Source of the DNA: Oscillospiraceae bacterium
GTDB lineage: Bacteria > Bacillota > Clostridia > Oscillospirales > Oscillospiraceae
DNA: 64,000 nucleotides
NCBI GenBank assembly: GCA_017521485.1
Contig: JAFXCL010000013.1
Location: 1 to 64,000 of the forward strand
Direction: 5' to 3'
Within the stretch, counting starts at the first letter, position 1. Every line of letters begins with the position of its first letter. The position numbers were made by a program, and so were the translations under genes. The notes beneath the pieces are model-generated. The model was not told the origin of the DNA, did no database searches, and saw nothing but the letters and a program-made list of their open reading frames with translations. Shown in pieces: positions 52,022 to 60,348 of this stretch.

Positions 52022-53384
52022 CACACTGCTGCAAGCTCCTGATTGCCTTTTTAAATTGCACCGCAAACAGTATCGTAGTAAAGGTAACGGCTATCACATC
52101 GGCGATCGGCTCTGCAAGGTAAACACCCATCGTTTTATCCGCAACAAACCGGGGAACAAGGTAGATCAGCGGCAGCAGCAAAATAAATTTCCGTACCACT
52201 GCAACAATAATGGAACACAGGGCATTGCCGATAGATACAAAAGTCATCTGGCAAGCGATCTGGATGCCAAAGATGACCATACCGCCCATGTACACACGCA
52301 ATGCCTTTGCCGTAAAGTCTAGCAGTGTTGCATCCGAGCAGAAAATACCGGCAAACACTTTTGGGAAAAGCAGCACTGCCGTTCCCACCAACACAGAATA
52401 GCTCAGGCAGATGAGCAGCAGCAAGCGGAATGTCTTTTTCACCCGATCCACATTTTTTGCGCCGTAATTATAGCTGGTGATAGGCTGAGCACCTTGCCCG
52501 ATTCCCTGCATTGGCAGCATCGCAAACTGCATCACACTGGTTAAGATCGTCATAGCACCAACAGCCACATCTCCGCCGTATTTCAGCAGGGATGAATTGA
52601 AAGCAACGGAAATTACACTTTCACTGACCTGCATAATAAAGGTAGCTGTGCCCAACGCAATACAAGGAAGCACGATCTTCCCCTTCACCTGCAGATACTG
52701 TTTCTTCAGTCTTAATGTGGAGCTTTTACCAAACAACAGGCTGATTACCCAAATGCAGGATACGCCTTGGGAAAGGATCGTAGCCAGGGCAGCACCTGCC
52801 ACGCCCATATCCAACGCAAAAATAAAAATCGGATCTAGCGCAATGTTGCACACTGCACCGATCACCACTGTGAGCATTGCCATTTTTGCATTTCCCTGGG
52901 CAGTAATGTAAGCATTCATACCCAAGGTCAGCTGTACAAAAATCGTACCCAGTGCGTAAATATTCATATATTGCGTGGCATAGCCAATGGTGTTTTCGCT
53001 GGCGCCAAATACCCATAAAAGATCATCGCTGAAGATCATCAAAAGCACAGTAAGCAACACAGATACCACGATCTGCAAGGAAAAGCAGTTACCCATGGTC
53101 TGTTCTGCCTTATCATAGTCGCCCTCACCCATAAAAATAGACGCTCTGGGCGCACCGCTGGAGCAGATCAGCGCAGCAAAGGCCGATACAAACAAAATAA
53201 TCGGTGTGCAAACACCTACGCCTGTTAGCGCCAGCGAGCCATCCACAGGCAGATGCCCCAGATAAATGCGGTCGACGATATTATAAAGCATATTCACAAG
53301 CTGCGCGATTACTGTGGGGATCGCCAGCTTCCATAGCAGCTTTCCAATTGGCATCGTGCCTAGAAATTCTTTGTTCTTTTCCAT
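52014..53384 (-). CDS. MATE family efflux transporter
   Basis: 456 residues from ATG 53384, with AAGGAG 6 bases before it (upstream ATG 53399 overlaps the site). Twelve hydrophobic helices in two MatE repeats: IPTVIAQLVNMLYNIVDRIYLG near residue 20 and the second repeat around 245 (GTATFIMQVSESVISV). Exports drugs or other cations with sodium or proton. Coupled to the radical SAM gene. Confidence 0.92.
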   Translation of the reverse strand: MEKNKEFLGTMPIGKLLWKLAIPTVIAQLVNMLYNIVDRIYLGHLPVDGSLALTGVGVCTPIILFVSAFAALICSSGAPRASIFMGEGDYDKAEQTMGNCFSLQIVVSVLLTVLLMIFSDDLLWVFGASENTIGYATQYMNIYALGTIFVQLTLGMNAYITAQGNAKMAMLTVVIGAVCNIALDPIFIFALDMGVAGAALATILSQGVSCIWVISLLFGKSSTLRLKKQYLQVKGKIVLPCIALGTATFIMQVSESVISVAFNSSLLKYGGDVAVGAMTILTSVMQFAMLPMQGIGQGAQPITSYNYGAKNVDRVKKTFRLLLLICLSYSVLVGTAVLLFPKVFAGIFCSDATLLDFTAKALRVYMGGMVIFGIQIACQMTFVSIGNALCSIIVAVVRKFILLLPLIYLVPRFVADKTMGVYLAEPIADVIAVTFTTILFAVQFKKAIRSLQQCDG

Positions 53385-53464
53385 TGGGGTCTCCTTCATA
53401 CTTACTTATCCATAACATTACACAGCCATATGCAATATTAAATTATTTTAACATAAGAAAAAGC

Positions 53465-53491
53465 GCACTGCAACCATTTTGGTTGCAGTGC
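53465..53491 (-). terminator. Terminator of spoVAC
   Basis: GCACTGCAACC / GGTTGCAGTGC with loop ATTTT; minus-strand CGCTTTTTC follows. Confidence 0.9.
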
Positions 53492-53493
53492 GT

Positions 53494-53931
53494 TCAAAAC
53501 AATGTCGTTATCCAATAGATCAGGCCGTAAACAACACTCGCACTTACGCCGTAGACGATCACCGGGCCTGCTATTGTGAACATTTTCGCGCCAACGCCGA
53601 GAATGAAACCCTCGGTTTTGAATTCCACTGCCGGGGCGGCGATGGAATTGGCAAAGCCGGTGATGGGCACCAGTGTGCCTGCCCCTGCGTGCTTTGCGAT
53701 ATTATCGTAAAGGCTCAGGCCGGTAAGCAGTGCAGAAATTGCCACCAGTGTCATAGAGGTAGCGGTTCCCGCGTCCTCCTTACCAAGGTCTAATGCCATA
53801 TATCCGTTCATAATCAACTGACCGACGGTACAGATCAGTCCGCCAATAAGAAATGCCATCAAGCAGTCCTTCCAAATGGGCGACTTGGGGGCAAGGTCCG
53901 CAACTAACTTTCCATATTCCTTTTCTGTCAT
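53494..53931 (-). CDS. spoVAC: Stage V sporulation protein AC
   Basis: 145 residues, complete. Four hydrophobic helices; PKSPIWKDCLMAFLIGGLIC at the start, then LSLYDNIAKHAGAGTLVPITGFANSIAAPAVEFKTEG with the conserved glycine pattern of SpoVAC. SpoVA proteins form the channel that moves dipicolinic acid into the forming spore and out at germination. Usually adjacent to spoVAD and spoVAE; here it stands alone. Its GGAGGG ribosome site lies inside a stable hairpin (53939-53970). Confidence 0.93.
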   Translation of the reverse strand: MTEKEYGKLVADLAPKSPIWKDCLMAFLIGGLICTVGQLIMNGYMALDLGKEDAGTATSMTLVAISALLTGLSLYDNIAKHAGAGTLVPITGFANSIAAPAVEFKTEGFILGVGAKMFTIAGPVIVYGVSASVVYGLIYWITTLF

Positions 53932-53938
53932 AAAAGAT

Positions 53939-53970
53939 CCCTCCGCTCATAGCTTTCGCTGAGCAGAGGG
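53939..53970 (-). promoter_or_regulatory. Hairpin covering the spoVAC ribosome site
   Basis: Minus strand CCCTCTGCTCA pairs with TGAGCGGAGGG (one G-U), with an inner GC-GAAA-GC tetraloop. The 3' arm contains the Shine-Dalgarno GGAGGG, 7 bases before ATG 53931. It may be the terminator of the sugar transferase gene, or an occluding hairpin. Confidence 0.6.
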
Positions 53971-53986
53971 ATTTTATACAAACATA

Positions 53987-54637
53987 TTACATTGCGCCTT
54001 CGCACTTGATGACGACCTTGATCGTCAGCAGAATGACTTTGATGTCCGTCCACATGCTGCGCTCCCGGATGTACTTCAGGTCCGACTCCACCCACTCGTC
54101 AAAATCGTGGATGTTGCTGCGGCCGTAACACTCCCGGTAGCAGGAAAGTCCAGTCTTTACATCCAGTCGGTGCATCTGGTAGGGTGTGTATTCTTCCACT
54201 TCCCGAACCAGGGGAGGCCGGGGACCGATAATAGACATATCGCCCTTAATGATGTTGATCAGCTGGGGCAGCTCATCGATACTGGTCTTGCGGATAAACT
54301 TGCCGATCTTTGTAACTCTGGGGTCGTCCTCCATTTTGAAGGCAGGACCTTCCATTTCATTCTGATCCAGCAGATCCTCCAGCATATCCTCTGCATTGAC
54401 GCACATGGAGCGAAATTTATACATTCCAAAGACCTTTGCGCCCTTGGTCAGACGGTCCTGCTTGAAAAATACCGGGCCGCCATCCTGACACTTAATGGCG
54501 ATGGCAACCACCAAAAACACAGGGCTCAGTACGATCAGCGCCAGTGAACACATCACAATATCAAAGATCCGCTTGCATACTTCGTACACAGGCTTCGGTG
54601 CAGGTGCTACATACACCTTTTCTTCGTTTGTCTGCAT
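53987..54637 (-). CDS. Polyprenyl-phosphate sugar transferase
   Basis: 216 residues. One N-terminal transmembrane helix (about 25-48), then the bacterial sugar transferase domain: FDIVMCSLALIVLSPVFLVVA, GGPVFFKQDRLTKGAKVFGMYKFRSM, and TSIDELPQLINIIKGDMSIIGPRPPLVRE. Transfers sugar-1-phosphate to undecaprenyl phosphate, the first step of a surface polysaccharide or glycan. No other glycan genes are adjacent. Own promoter. Confidence 0.92.
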   Translation of the reverse strand: MQTNEEKVYVAPAPKPVYEVCKRIFDIVMCSLALIVLSPVFLVVAIAIKCQDGGPVFFKQDRLTKGAKVFGMYKFRSMCVNAEDMLEDLLDQNEMEGPAFKMEDDPRVTKIGKFIRKTSIDELPQLINIIKGDMSIIGPRPPLVREVEEYTPYQMHRLDVKTGLSCYRECYGRSNIHDFDEWVESDLKYIRERSMWTDIKVILLTIKVVIKCEGAM

Positions 54638-54679
54638 AATTCATTCACCTCAAAATTTTAGTAAATGCTTACGCATCAT

Positions 54680-54708
54680 ATTATACGCATTATATGTCGA
54701 ATTTGCAA
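54680..54708 (-). promoter_or_regulatory. Promoter of sugar transferase gene
   Basis: Minus strand TTGCAA (54708-54703), 17-base spacer, TATAAT (54685-54680). Confidence 0.65.
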
Positions 54709-54803
54709 GTAGTTTGTGAAAATAACTATTTATTTCATAAATCACACATACATGGTAAAAAAGGAAAGTCAAATTTTAATTTATCGGGCAGTATAATCTC
54801 GCA

Positions 54804-54948
54804 AAGGGATTCCTAAGGGGGAAGCGGAGAAAAGCTAATTTTAAGATAATCCGATCCGCTTCCCCCTTAGGCCGTCTGGGGAGTCCGAGGACCATACGGG
54901 AGGTCCTCGGCGGCTCTTTGCATACTTTCTCGCCGGAGAGAAAGTATG
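54804..54948 (+). repeat. Three-hairpin dispersed repeat, copy C
   Basis: Same order as copy A. Hairpin 1 arms GAAGCGGA / TCCGCTTCCCCCTTAGG, hairpin 2 GAGTCCGAGGACC / GGTCCTCGGCGGCTC, hairpin 3 CATACTTTCTC / GAGAAAGTATG with loop GCCGGA instead of GTCGGT. A second repeat type begins 14 bases later. Confidence 0.85.
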
Positions 54949-54961
54949 ACATTCCTATCAC

Positions 54962-55012
54962 AATCAGGAGATTGCCACACCAGTGACATCGGTCACTGGT
55001 TCGCAATGACGT
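54962..55012 (+). repeat. Short dispersed repeat, copy 2
   Basis: AATCAGGAGATTGCCAC then an ACCAGTGAC / GTCACTGGT hairpin, ending CGCAATGACGT. Ends match copy 1 at 29609-29650; the middle hairpin differs. Confidence 0.65.
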
Positions 55013-55067
55013 GCGTTTTAGGTAGCAGTTCGATAAACAGAAATTTACTGTTCTTATGGTGGAAAAT

Positions 55068-55092
55068 GAGCGTGTTGACAAGCAACACGCTC
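55068..55092 (-). terminator. Terminator of rnc operon
   Basis: GAGCGTGTTG / CAACACGCTC, loop ACAAG, 6 bases beyond the rnc stop; minus side continues ATTTTCC. Core matches the terminators at 50008 and 50225. Confidence 0.8.
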
Positions 55093-55097
55093 TGTTT

Positions 55098-55784
55098 TTA
55101 TGCTTTTGAGGGAAACAATGCGGCAATTGCCGCCCGGGCGGCATCCTGCTCTGCCCGCTTTTTGCTGGATCCGGTGCCTTTACCCACTACCTGATTGTTG
55201 AGGGATACCTCAACGGTAAAGGTCTTATCGTGGTCCGGTCCGGACTGGTCTGTAAGCTGATAGGTAAGCACCTGATTTTTCTTTTGCTGCACAAGCTCCT
55301 GCAGGGTGGTCTTATAGTCTGTATTCTGCAGACGGGTCACCGGAACATTACACAGCACAAAGCGCCGGATAAAGCCCTCAGCCGCCGCCATACCGCCGTC
55401 TAAGAAGCTGGCAGCGATCACAGACTCCACTGCATCGGCAAGAATAGAGGGTCTGGCTCTGCCGCCACCCTGCTCCTCGCCGTGTCCCAGCAGCAGATGC
55501 TTTCCCAGTTCAATCTTTTCTGCCACCGCCGCAAGGCTGGTCTCGCAGACCATATCCGCCCGCATCCGGGTCAGTTCCCCCTCCGGACGGTCCGGAAACT
55601 GCTTATACAGGTGCTCTGCCACTACCATTCCCAAAATGGAGTCGCCCAAAAATTCCAGCCGCTCGTTGCTTTTCAGGCTGTCGTGCCAGCGCTCGTTGGC
55701 ATAGGAAGAGTGGGTCAGGGCATTTTGCAGCAGTGTAATATTTTTGAACCGATAGCCGATCGCCACTTCCAGATCCTTAATCAT
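55098..55784 (-). CDS. rnc: Ribonuclease III
   Basis: 228 residues from ATG 55784 (AAGGAG 7 bases upstream; ATG 55790 is too close). Signature ERLEFLGDSILG near residue 40 and the second acidic site DAVESVIAA near residue 118, then a double-stranded RNA-binding domain (about 155-225: DYKTTLQELVQQKK, GSSKKRAEQDAA). Processes rRNA and structured RNAs. Overlaps plsX by 8 bases; the usual intervening acpP is not between them. Confidence 0.95.
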   Translation of the reverse strand: MIKDLEVAIGYRFKNITLLQNALTHSSYANERWHDSLKSNERLEFLGDSILGMVVAEHLYKQFPDRPEGELTRMRADMVCETSLAAVAEKIELGKHLLLGHGEEQGGGRARPSILADAVESVIAASFLDGGMAAAEGFIRRFVLCNVPVTRLQNTDYKTTLQELVQQKKNQVLTYQLTDQSGPDHDKTFTVEVSLNNQVVGKGTGSSKKRAEQDAARAAIAALFPSKA

Positions 55785-56811
55785 TCTCATTCTCCTTGAC
55801 TGCCAGTGCCTTCAGCGCCTGCTCCAGTTCTTCGGAAATATCGCTGCGGGCAGCATCCATTGCCTGCTTTACCGCGTTACGGAACGCGGTATCGTCAGAA
55901 GCACCGTGTGCCTTGATGACCGGCTTACGGATACCCAAAAACTGGGTGCCGCCGATCTCCCGGTAGTCCAGCAGCTTCTTAAACGCCTTAATATCCTTCA
56001 TCACCAGCGCGGCAGCAAGCTTACTGAAGATATTTTTCTTAAACATCTTGGAAATCAGGCTGCCCATAAACATGGCTGTGCCTTCGATGGACTTAAGCAG
56101 CACATTGCCGGAAAATCCGTCGCACACCACCACATCCACAGCACCCAGAGGCACATCTCTTGCCTCCACATTGCCGGTAAAGTTCAAAATGCCCTTATCG
56201 GATGCATCCTGCAAGAGGGCATAAGCCTCCTTTTGCAGGGATGTTCCCTTGGTATCCTCCGTGCCGATGTTCAAAAGACCCACCTTGGGATTTTCTACAC
56301 CTAAGTACTTTTTGGCATATAAAGCGCCAACCATACCGAACTGGAGCAAAAATTCCGGAGTGCACTCTGCGTTTGCACCGCAGTCCAGAATCACAGTCTT
56401 TCCCCCTGCCTTATTGGGCATAGCCGGTCCCATTGCCGCCCGGCGGATGCCCTTGACCCGCTTGACGATCAAGGTAGCACCGGACAGCAGTGCGCCGGTA
56501 CTGCCTGCGGAAATAAAGGCATCGCCCTGATCCTCAGAGAGCATCTTCAGACCAATGACCATAGAGGAATTTTTCTTCTTGCGGATCACATTTGCCGGGT
56601 CGTCGTGCATATCCACGACTTCCTCTGCGTTGACGATCTCGATTCCCTGAGGAATGTCCTCAATCCCCTGCTGGCGCAGGACTTCCAGGATCTCCTCGCC
56701 CTTGCCTACAAGGGTGATCTGCGCGCCAAAGTCTTTGGCCGCACGGAGCGCACCCATTACCGGTGCCTGGGGTGCATAGTCACCGCCCATTGCGTCAAGT
56801 ATGATCTTCAT
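55777..56811 (-). CDS. plsX: Phosphate acyltransferase PlsX
   Basis: 344 residues. N-terminal LDAMGGDYAPQAPV is the family start; SAGSTGALLSGA near residue 100 and VVCDGFSGNVLLKSIEG near residue 230 are conserved. Makes acyl-phosphate from acyl-ACP for phospholipid synthesis. GAGGG site before ATG 56811. Follows trmFO in the same run of genes. Confidence 0.95.
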   Translation of the reverse strand: MKIILDAMGGDYAPQAPVMGALRAAKDFGAQITLVGKGEEILEVLRQQGIEDIPQGIEIVNAEEVVDMHDDPANVIRKKKNSSMVIGLKMLSEDQGDAFISAGSTGALLSGATLIVKRVKGIRRAAMGPAMPNKAGGKTVILDCGANAECTPEFLLQFGMVGALYAKKYLGVENPKVGLLNIGTEDTKGTSLQKEAYALLQDASDKGILNFTGNVEARDVPLGAVDVVVCDGFSGNVLLKSIEGTAMFMGSLISKMFKKNIFSKLAAALVMKDIKAFKKLLDYREIGGTQFLGIRKPVIKAHGASDDTAFRNAVKQAMDAARSDISEELEQALKALAVKENEND

Positions 56812-56828
56812 AGCTATCCCTCTTTCTT

Positions 56829-58133
56829 TTAGATTCCCTGTTCCTTCATTTTGTCGATGATTGCAAGAGAACGGTTGGAAAGTGCCAAATTCTTTTTAGA
56901 CTTTTTGCGGATTCTCTGCTCCAGCGGCGCAATGATGCTGAAATTCACATTCATAGGCTGGAAGGAGTCGATCCGCTCATCGCTGATATACAGTCCCAGC
57001 GCGCCAATGGCGGTTTCCTTGGGGAAATCCGGCAGACTTCTTCCCTGCACCTTTGCCGCCATAGCAACTGCCGCCAGATAGCCAGAGGCTGCGCTTTCCA
57101 CATAGCCCTCTACACCGGTCATCTGACCGGCAAAGGCAACCAAGGGGTTACGCCGGTCTGCATAATACCGGTCCAGCAGCTTGGGGGACTGGAGGAAGGT
57201 GTTCTGGTGCATTACACCATAGCGGACAAATTCTGCATTGCGCAGAGCAGGGATCATAGAAAATACCCTTTTTTGCTCCGGGAATTTCAAATGGGTCTGG
57301 AAACCTACCAGATTAAACACGCTTTTCGCCGCATTGTCCTGCCGCAGCTGGACAACTGCATAAGGCTCTTTTCCGGTCTTGGGGTCTACAAGTCCCACCG
57401 GCTTCAGCGGACCGAACCGCAGGGTATCCGGGCCCCGTCGGCCCATAACCTCCACAGGCATACAGCCTTCAAAAACATTCTTATCCTCAAAACCGTGGAC
57501 AGGCGCTTCCTCTGCGCTGGTCAACTCCTGCAGGAACGCCTCATACTGCTCTTTATTCATTGCGCAGTTTACATAATCCGGTGTTCCCTTGTCATACCGG
57601 GATTGCCACCAAGCCTCGTTCATATCCACAGACTCAGCTGTCACCAGGGGTGCTGCCGCATCAAAAAAGTGCAGATACTCTGTGCCGAAGTATTCGCCAA
57701 TCGCCTTGGATAGGGCATCGGAAGTCAACGGACCGGTTGCTACGATCACCGGGCCCTCCGGCACTTGGGTGACCTCACCGGGAATTACGGTAATATTAGG
57801 GTGATTGCGTATCTTCTGAGTTACCAGATCGGAAAATCCCTGTCTGTCCACTGCCAAACAGCCACCGGCTTCCACCCGGGTGGCGTCGGCACAGGAAACG
57901 ATCAAGCTATCCAGTCGGCGCAGCTCTTCTTTCAGAAGTCCTACTGCGTTTTCCAGCCGGTCACTGCGCAGAGAATTGGAGCACACCAGTTCTGCAAAGC
58001 TGTTTTCGTGGTGCGCCGGGGTCTTCTTCTCCGGCTTCATTTCATACAGCTCTACTAAAATGCCCCGCTGGGCAAGCTGCCAAGCTGCCTCTGCGCCGGC
58101 AAGGCCTGCGCCAATGACTTTTACTGCTGCCAT
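56829..58133 (-). CDS. trmFO: Methylenetetrahydrofolate-tRNA uridine-54 C5-methyltransferase TrmFO
   Basis: 434 residues, normal length. FAD-binding GAGLAGAEAAWQLAQRG at 7-23, then NSLRSD and KPVGLVDPKTGK, typical of TrmFO. Uses folate and FAD to make ribothymidine at tRNA position 54. Two bases after the topA stop, in the standard dprA-topA-trmFO order. Confidence 0.95.
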   Translation of the reverse strand: MAAVKVIGAGLAGAEAAWQLAQRGILVELYEMKPEKKTPAHHENSFAELVCSNSLRSDRLENAVGLLKEELRRLDSLIVSCADATRVEAGGCLAVDRQGFSDLVTQKIRNHPNITVIPGEVTQVPEGPVIVATGPLTSDALSKAIGEYFGTEYLHFFDAAAPLVTAESVDMNEAWWQSRYDKGTPDYVNCAMNKEQYEAFLQELTSAEEAPVHGFEDKNVFEGCMPVEVMGRRGPDTLRFGPLKPVGLVDPKTGKEPYAVVQLRQDNAAKSVFNLVGFQTHLKFPEQKRVFSMIPALRNAEFVRYGVMHQNTFLQSPKLLDRYYADRRNPLVAFAGQMTGVEGYVESAASGYLAAVAMAAKVQGRSLPDFPKETAIGALGLYISDERIDSFQPMNVNFSIIAPLEQRIRKKSKKNLALSNRSLAIIDKMKEQGI

Positions 58134-58135
58134 TT

Positions 58136-60331
58136 TCAGGCCTCCTTGCCGGTTTTCTTTGTAGCCTTTTTAGTGGCTGTTTTCTTGGTCTTCTTTTCTT
58201 CCGGTTCTTCCTTATCTGCAGGCTTTTTATAGTAGCCCCGCTTATCCTCCGGCAGGAAGTTTTCGCAAGCTTCGTTTACGCAGAAGGGCTTCATTCTGCC
58301 CCGTCCGGACTTTTTGAACATGGTCTGTCCGCACTTCGGGCAATCCTCTGCGGTGGGCACATCCCAAGTCATAAAGCCGCAGGCAGCGCCCCGCTCACAA
58401 CCGTAATAGGCATAGCCACGCTTGGATTTGCGCTTTAAGATGGTACTGCCGCACTTGGGGCAGCGACCGGGCATTTTCTCCACAATGGGCTTGGTATTCT
58501 TACATTCCGGGAAACCGGGACAAGCCAAAAACTTTCCGAACCGGCCAATCTTCACCACCATATTCCGTCCGCAGACCTCGCAGATCTCATCGGTCACTTC
58601 ATCCGGCACTTTCAGCCGTGTGCCCTCCAGAGCTGCTTCCGCGTCCAGCATTTCCTGATGGAAGTCCTTGTAGAAATCTGATAGCAGGTCTTTCCAGTTT
58701 TCCTTGCCGGCTTCCACATCGTCCAGACGGTTTTCCATATTGGCAGTAAACTGCACATCGATAATATCCTGGAAGCGATCCATCATCAGTCCTGTGACCA
58801 CCTCGCCCAGGGCTGTGGGCATCAGGCGTTTTTCAGATTTATTCACATATTCCCGGTCCTGGATGGTGGAGACGATAGACGCATAGGTGGAAGGACGGCC
58901 AACGCCCTTTTCTTCCATTGCCTTAACCAGAGTCGCCTCGGTATAGCGGGCAGGCGGCTGGGTAAAGTGCTGCTCCTTTTTCAGGTCAGCGCATACTGCC
59001 TTGTCGCCCTCCTGCAAATCCGGCAAAGGCTCGCCCACTGCTTCTGCCTCCTCGTCCCTGCCCTCTTCATAGACGGCAAGGAAGCCGGAGAACTTCACAC
59101 TCTGGTGGCTGGAACGGAAAATATGGCCGGCACATTCGGTGTCGATAGACACTGTATCATAGACGGCATTTGCCATCTGGGTCGCCAAAAAGCGGCTCCA
59201 GATCAGCTTATACAGCCGGTACTGCTCCTTTGTCAGGGAAGTGCGGATGCGCTCCGGATCCAGCTCCACATGGGTGGGGCGAATGGCCTCGTGGGCATCC
59301 TGGGCGCCGGATTTTGCTTTGAAATTATGGAATTTTCCATAGTAGTAAGCATCGCCGTAGCGGCTTTTAATAAAGTCCGCTGCTGCTGCCATAGCCTCGG
59401 TGCTCAAGCGCAAAGAGTCGGTACGCATATAGGTGATCAGACCCAAAGTACCCTCCCCTGCCACATCCACGCCTTCATACAGCTGCTGGGCAATTGCCAT
59501 GGTACGCTTGGGGGTCATATTCAGCTTCCGGGACGCCTCCTGCTGGAGGGTGGAAGTGGTGAAAGGAGGTGCAGCAGAGCGCTTTTTATCCGCCTGCTTC
59601 ACACTCACTACTGTAAATTCCTTACCGTCAATGTCTTCAAGGATGCTAAGGACCTGTGCCTCATTTTCCAGCTCCCGCTTTTTTGTTTCCCCATGGTAAC
59701 GGGCGGCAAAAGAGCCGGGCTTTCCGATCCGGTCCAGCTTCACATCCAGCGACCAATACTCTCTGGGCTGGAAGGCGCGGATCTCATTTTCTCGGTCCAC
59801 CACCAGACGGGTGGCAACAGACTGGACACGGCCGGCAGACAGACCTCTGCGCACCTTTTTCCAAAGGAGGGGAGAGAGCTGATAGCCCACGATCCGGTCC
59901 AAAACTCTCCGTGCCTGCTGGGCATCTACCAGATCGTAATCGATGGCTCTGGGATCCGCAATGGACTGCTGTACCACCTTTTGGGTAATTTCGTTAAAGG
60001 TCACCCGGAAGGTCTTGTGATCCGGCAGGTCCAACAGCTCCTTCAGATGCCAGGAGATGGCTTCGCCCTCCCGGTCCGGGTCCGTTGCCAGATAGACTAC
60101 TTCTGCTTTCTTTGCAGCCTTGCGCAGATCGCTGATGATCTCCGCCTTGTTTTCCATAGGCAGGTATTGGGGGGCAAATCCGCCCTCGATATCCACGCCC
60201 ATAGTGCTTTTGGGCAGATCCCGCAAATGGCCCATACTTGCCTTGACGGTATACTCTGCTCCTAGGTATTTTCCAATGGTTTTCGCCTTGGAGGGCGACT
60301 CCACAATTACCAGTTTGGATGCTTTATCCAT
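58136..60331 (-). CDS. topA: DNA topoisomerase I
   Basis: 731 residues. Toprim VIVESPSKAKTIGKYLG near the N-terminus with TDPDREGEAISWHL near residue 115; catalytic tyrosine in GLITYMRTDSLRLS near residue 300. The C-terminus has three four-cysteine zinc modules (CEVCGRNM, CPKCGSTI, CPKCGQTM) and a Lys-rich tail with KKTATKKATKK. Relaxes negative supercoils. GGAGG site before ATG 60331. Confidence 0.96.
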   Translation of the reverse strand: MDKASKLVIVESPSKAKTIGKYLGAEYTVKASMGHLRDLPKSTMGVDIEGGFAPQYLPMENKAEIISDLRKAAKKAEVVYLATDPDREGEAISWHLKELLDLPDHKTFRVTFNEITQKVVQQSIADPRAIDYDLVDAQQARRVLDRIVGYQLSPLLWKKVRRGLSAGRVQSVATRLVVDRENEIRAFQPREYWSLDVKLDRIGKPGSFAARYHGETKKRELENEAQVLSILEDIDGKEFTVVSVKQADKKRSAAPPFTTSTLQQEASRKLNMTPKRTMAIAQQLYEGVDVAGEGTLGLITYMRTDSLRLSTEAMAAAADFIKSRYGDAYYYGKFHNFKAKSGAQDAHEAIRPTHVELDPERIRTSLTKEQYRLYKLIWSRFLATQMANAVYDTVSIDTECAGHIFRSSHQSVKFSGFLAVYEEGRDEEAEAVGEPLPDLQEGDKAVCADLKKEQHFTQPPARYTEATLVKAMEEKGVGRPSTYASIVSTIQDREYVNKSEKRLMPTALGEVVTGLMMDRFQDIIDVQFTANMENRLDDVEAGKENWKDLLSDFYKDFHQEMLDAEAALEGTRLKVPDEVTDEICEVCGRNMVVKIGRFGKFLACPGFPECKNTKPIVEKMPGRCPKCGSTILKRKSKRGYAYYGCERGAACGFMTWDVPTAEDCPKCGQTMFKKSGRGRMKPFCVNEACENFLPEDKRGYYKKPADKEEPEEKKTKKTATKKATKKTGKEA

Positions 60332-60348
60332 ACTTTCCTCCGAAAATG

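Noticed and set aside
58967..60265. 432-codon open frame antisense to topA
   Set aside because: Shadow frame; topA is full length with all motifs.
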